DNA from: Puniceicoccales bacterium
GTDB taxonomy: Bacteria > Verrucomicrobiota > Verrucomicrobiia > Opitutales > UBA953
Assembly (NCBI GenBank): GCA_031273045.1
Contig: JAISSQ010000159.1
Location: forward strand, 1-56,559
Direction of reading: 5' to 3'
Length of the DNA: 56,559 bases
This document shows positions 56,396 through 56,559 of the stretch, piece after piece (the stretch's first letter is position 1; every line of letters starts with the position of its first letter). A program made the translations under genes and the position numbers. The notes below the pieces were generated by a model. The model was not told the DNA's origin. It did not search any database and saw only the letters and a list, made by a program, of their open reading frames with translations.

Positions 56396-56559
56396 ATGTC
56401 CGCCACGCCACCGCCGCCAGCGCCCGCCACGGGGAAGCCCCGCCCGCGCGTCCTCATTCCGGTCTTTCCCGGAACGAACTGCGAATACGACACCGCCCGC
56501 GCCTTCCGCCGCGCCGGCGGCGAGCCGCGCGTCCTCGTCATCCGCAACCAGACGCCCGC
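56396..56559 (+). CDS. purQ: Phosphoribosylformylglycinamidine synthase glutaminase (PurQ, or PurL start), 3'-partial
   Basis: The frame starts at the ATG at 56396 and runs off the right edge after 54 codons. After a Pro/Ala-rich leader it reads RVLIPVFPGTNCEYDTARAF, the characteristic opening of the class I glutamine amidotransferase domain of FGAM synthase. In PurQ this domain supplies ammonia for the fourth step of purine synthesis. A stand-alone PurQ is likely because the domain opens the protein, but downstream sequence is needed to exclude an unusual fusion. The catalytic Cys lies beyond the window. Confidence 0.82.
   Translation, partial: MSATPPPPAPATGKPRPRVLIPVFPGTNCEYDTARAFRRAGGEPRVLVIRNQTP

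Overview
The window is very GC-rich, by eye close to 70%, and is dominated by one reading frame. Bases 1-40652 (+) are the 3' part of a single gene for a giant type V autotransporter (at least 13,549 residues visible, N-terminus off the left edge), ending in a typical autotransporter beta-barrel. The remaining 16 kb hold about a dozen ordinary bacterial genes plus repeat-rich intergenic DNA. Autotransporter-associated beta-strand repeats, chlamydial Pmp-like GGAI motifs, a Tat-exported Gfo/Idh/MocA dehydrogenase, a very large AsmA-like protein and a small 37-residue basic protein together suggest Verrucomicrobiota, perhaps Opitutales. That placement is inference from gene style, not from a phylogenetic marker.

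Layout. 1-40652 (+): giant autotransporter, built from about ten repeated passenger-like units. 40653-41362: about 700 bp of nested inverted repeats (two nearly identical 120-bp elements) and heptamer repeats. 41363-44843 (-): secreted TPR protein downstream of lysA (diaminopimelate decarboxylase). 44954-46898 (+): small basic protein, lipoprotein and glycosyltransferase, tightly packed. 46916-47696 (-): two unrecognised genes of visibly lower GC. 47920-55016 (-): Gfo/Idh/MocA oxidoreductase, mutL, AsmA-like protein and methylmalonyl-CoA epimerase, in that transcription order, with gaps of 68-77 bp, plausibly one operon. 55105-56559 (+): tRNA-dihydrouridine synthase, tRNA-Ala(CGC), a terminator, and the start of a purine-synthesis glutaminase (PurQ/PurL).

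How they work together. The chromosomal genes are mostly housekeeping: lysine and cell-wall precursor synthesis, mismatch repair, tRNA modification, purine synthesis and propionyl/methylmalonyl-CoA metabolism. Several others concern the envelope (AsmA-like, lipoprotein, glycosyltransferase, secreted TPR protein). The autotransporter is the striking item: one polypeptide of well over 1 MDa, apparently cysteine-free, assembled from repeated modules and still carrying traces of recent internal duplication. Other points worth attention are a GGGGAGC heptamer tract with G-quadruplex potential in both lysA and mutL, loss of the endonuclease motifs in MutL, and over-representation of the palindrome CACCGGTG.
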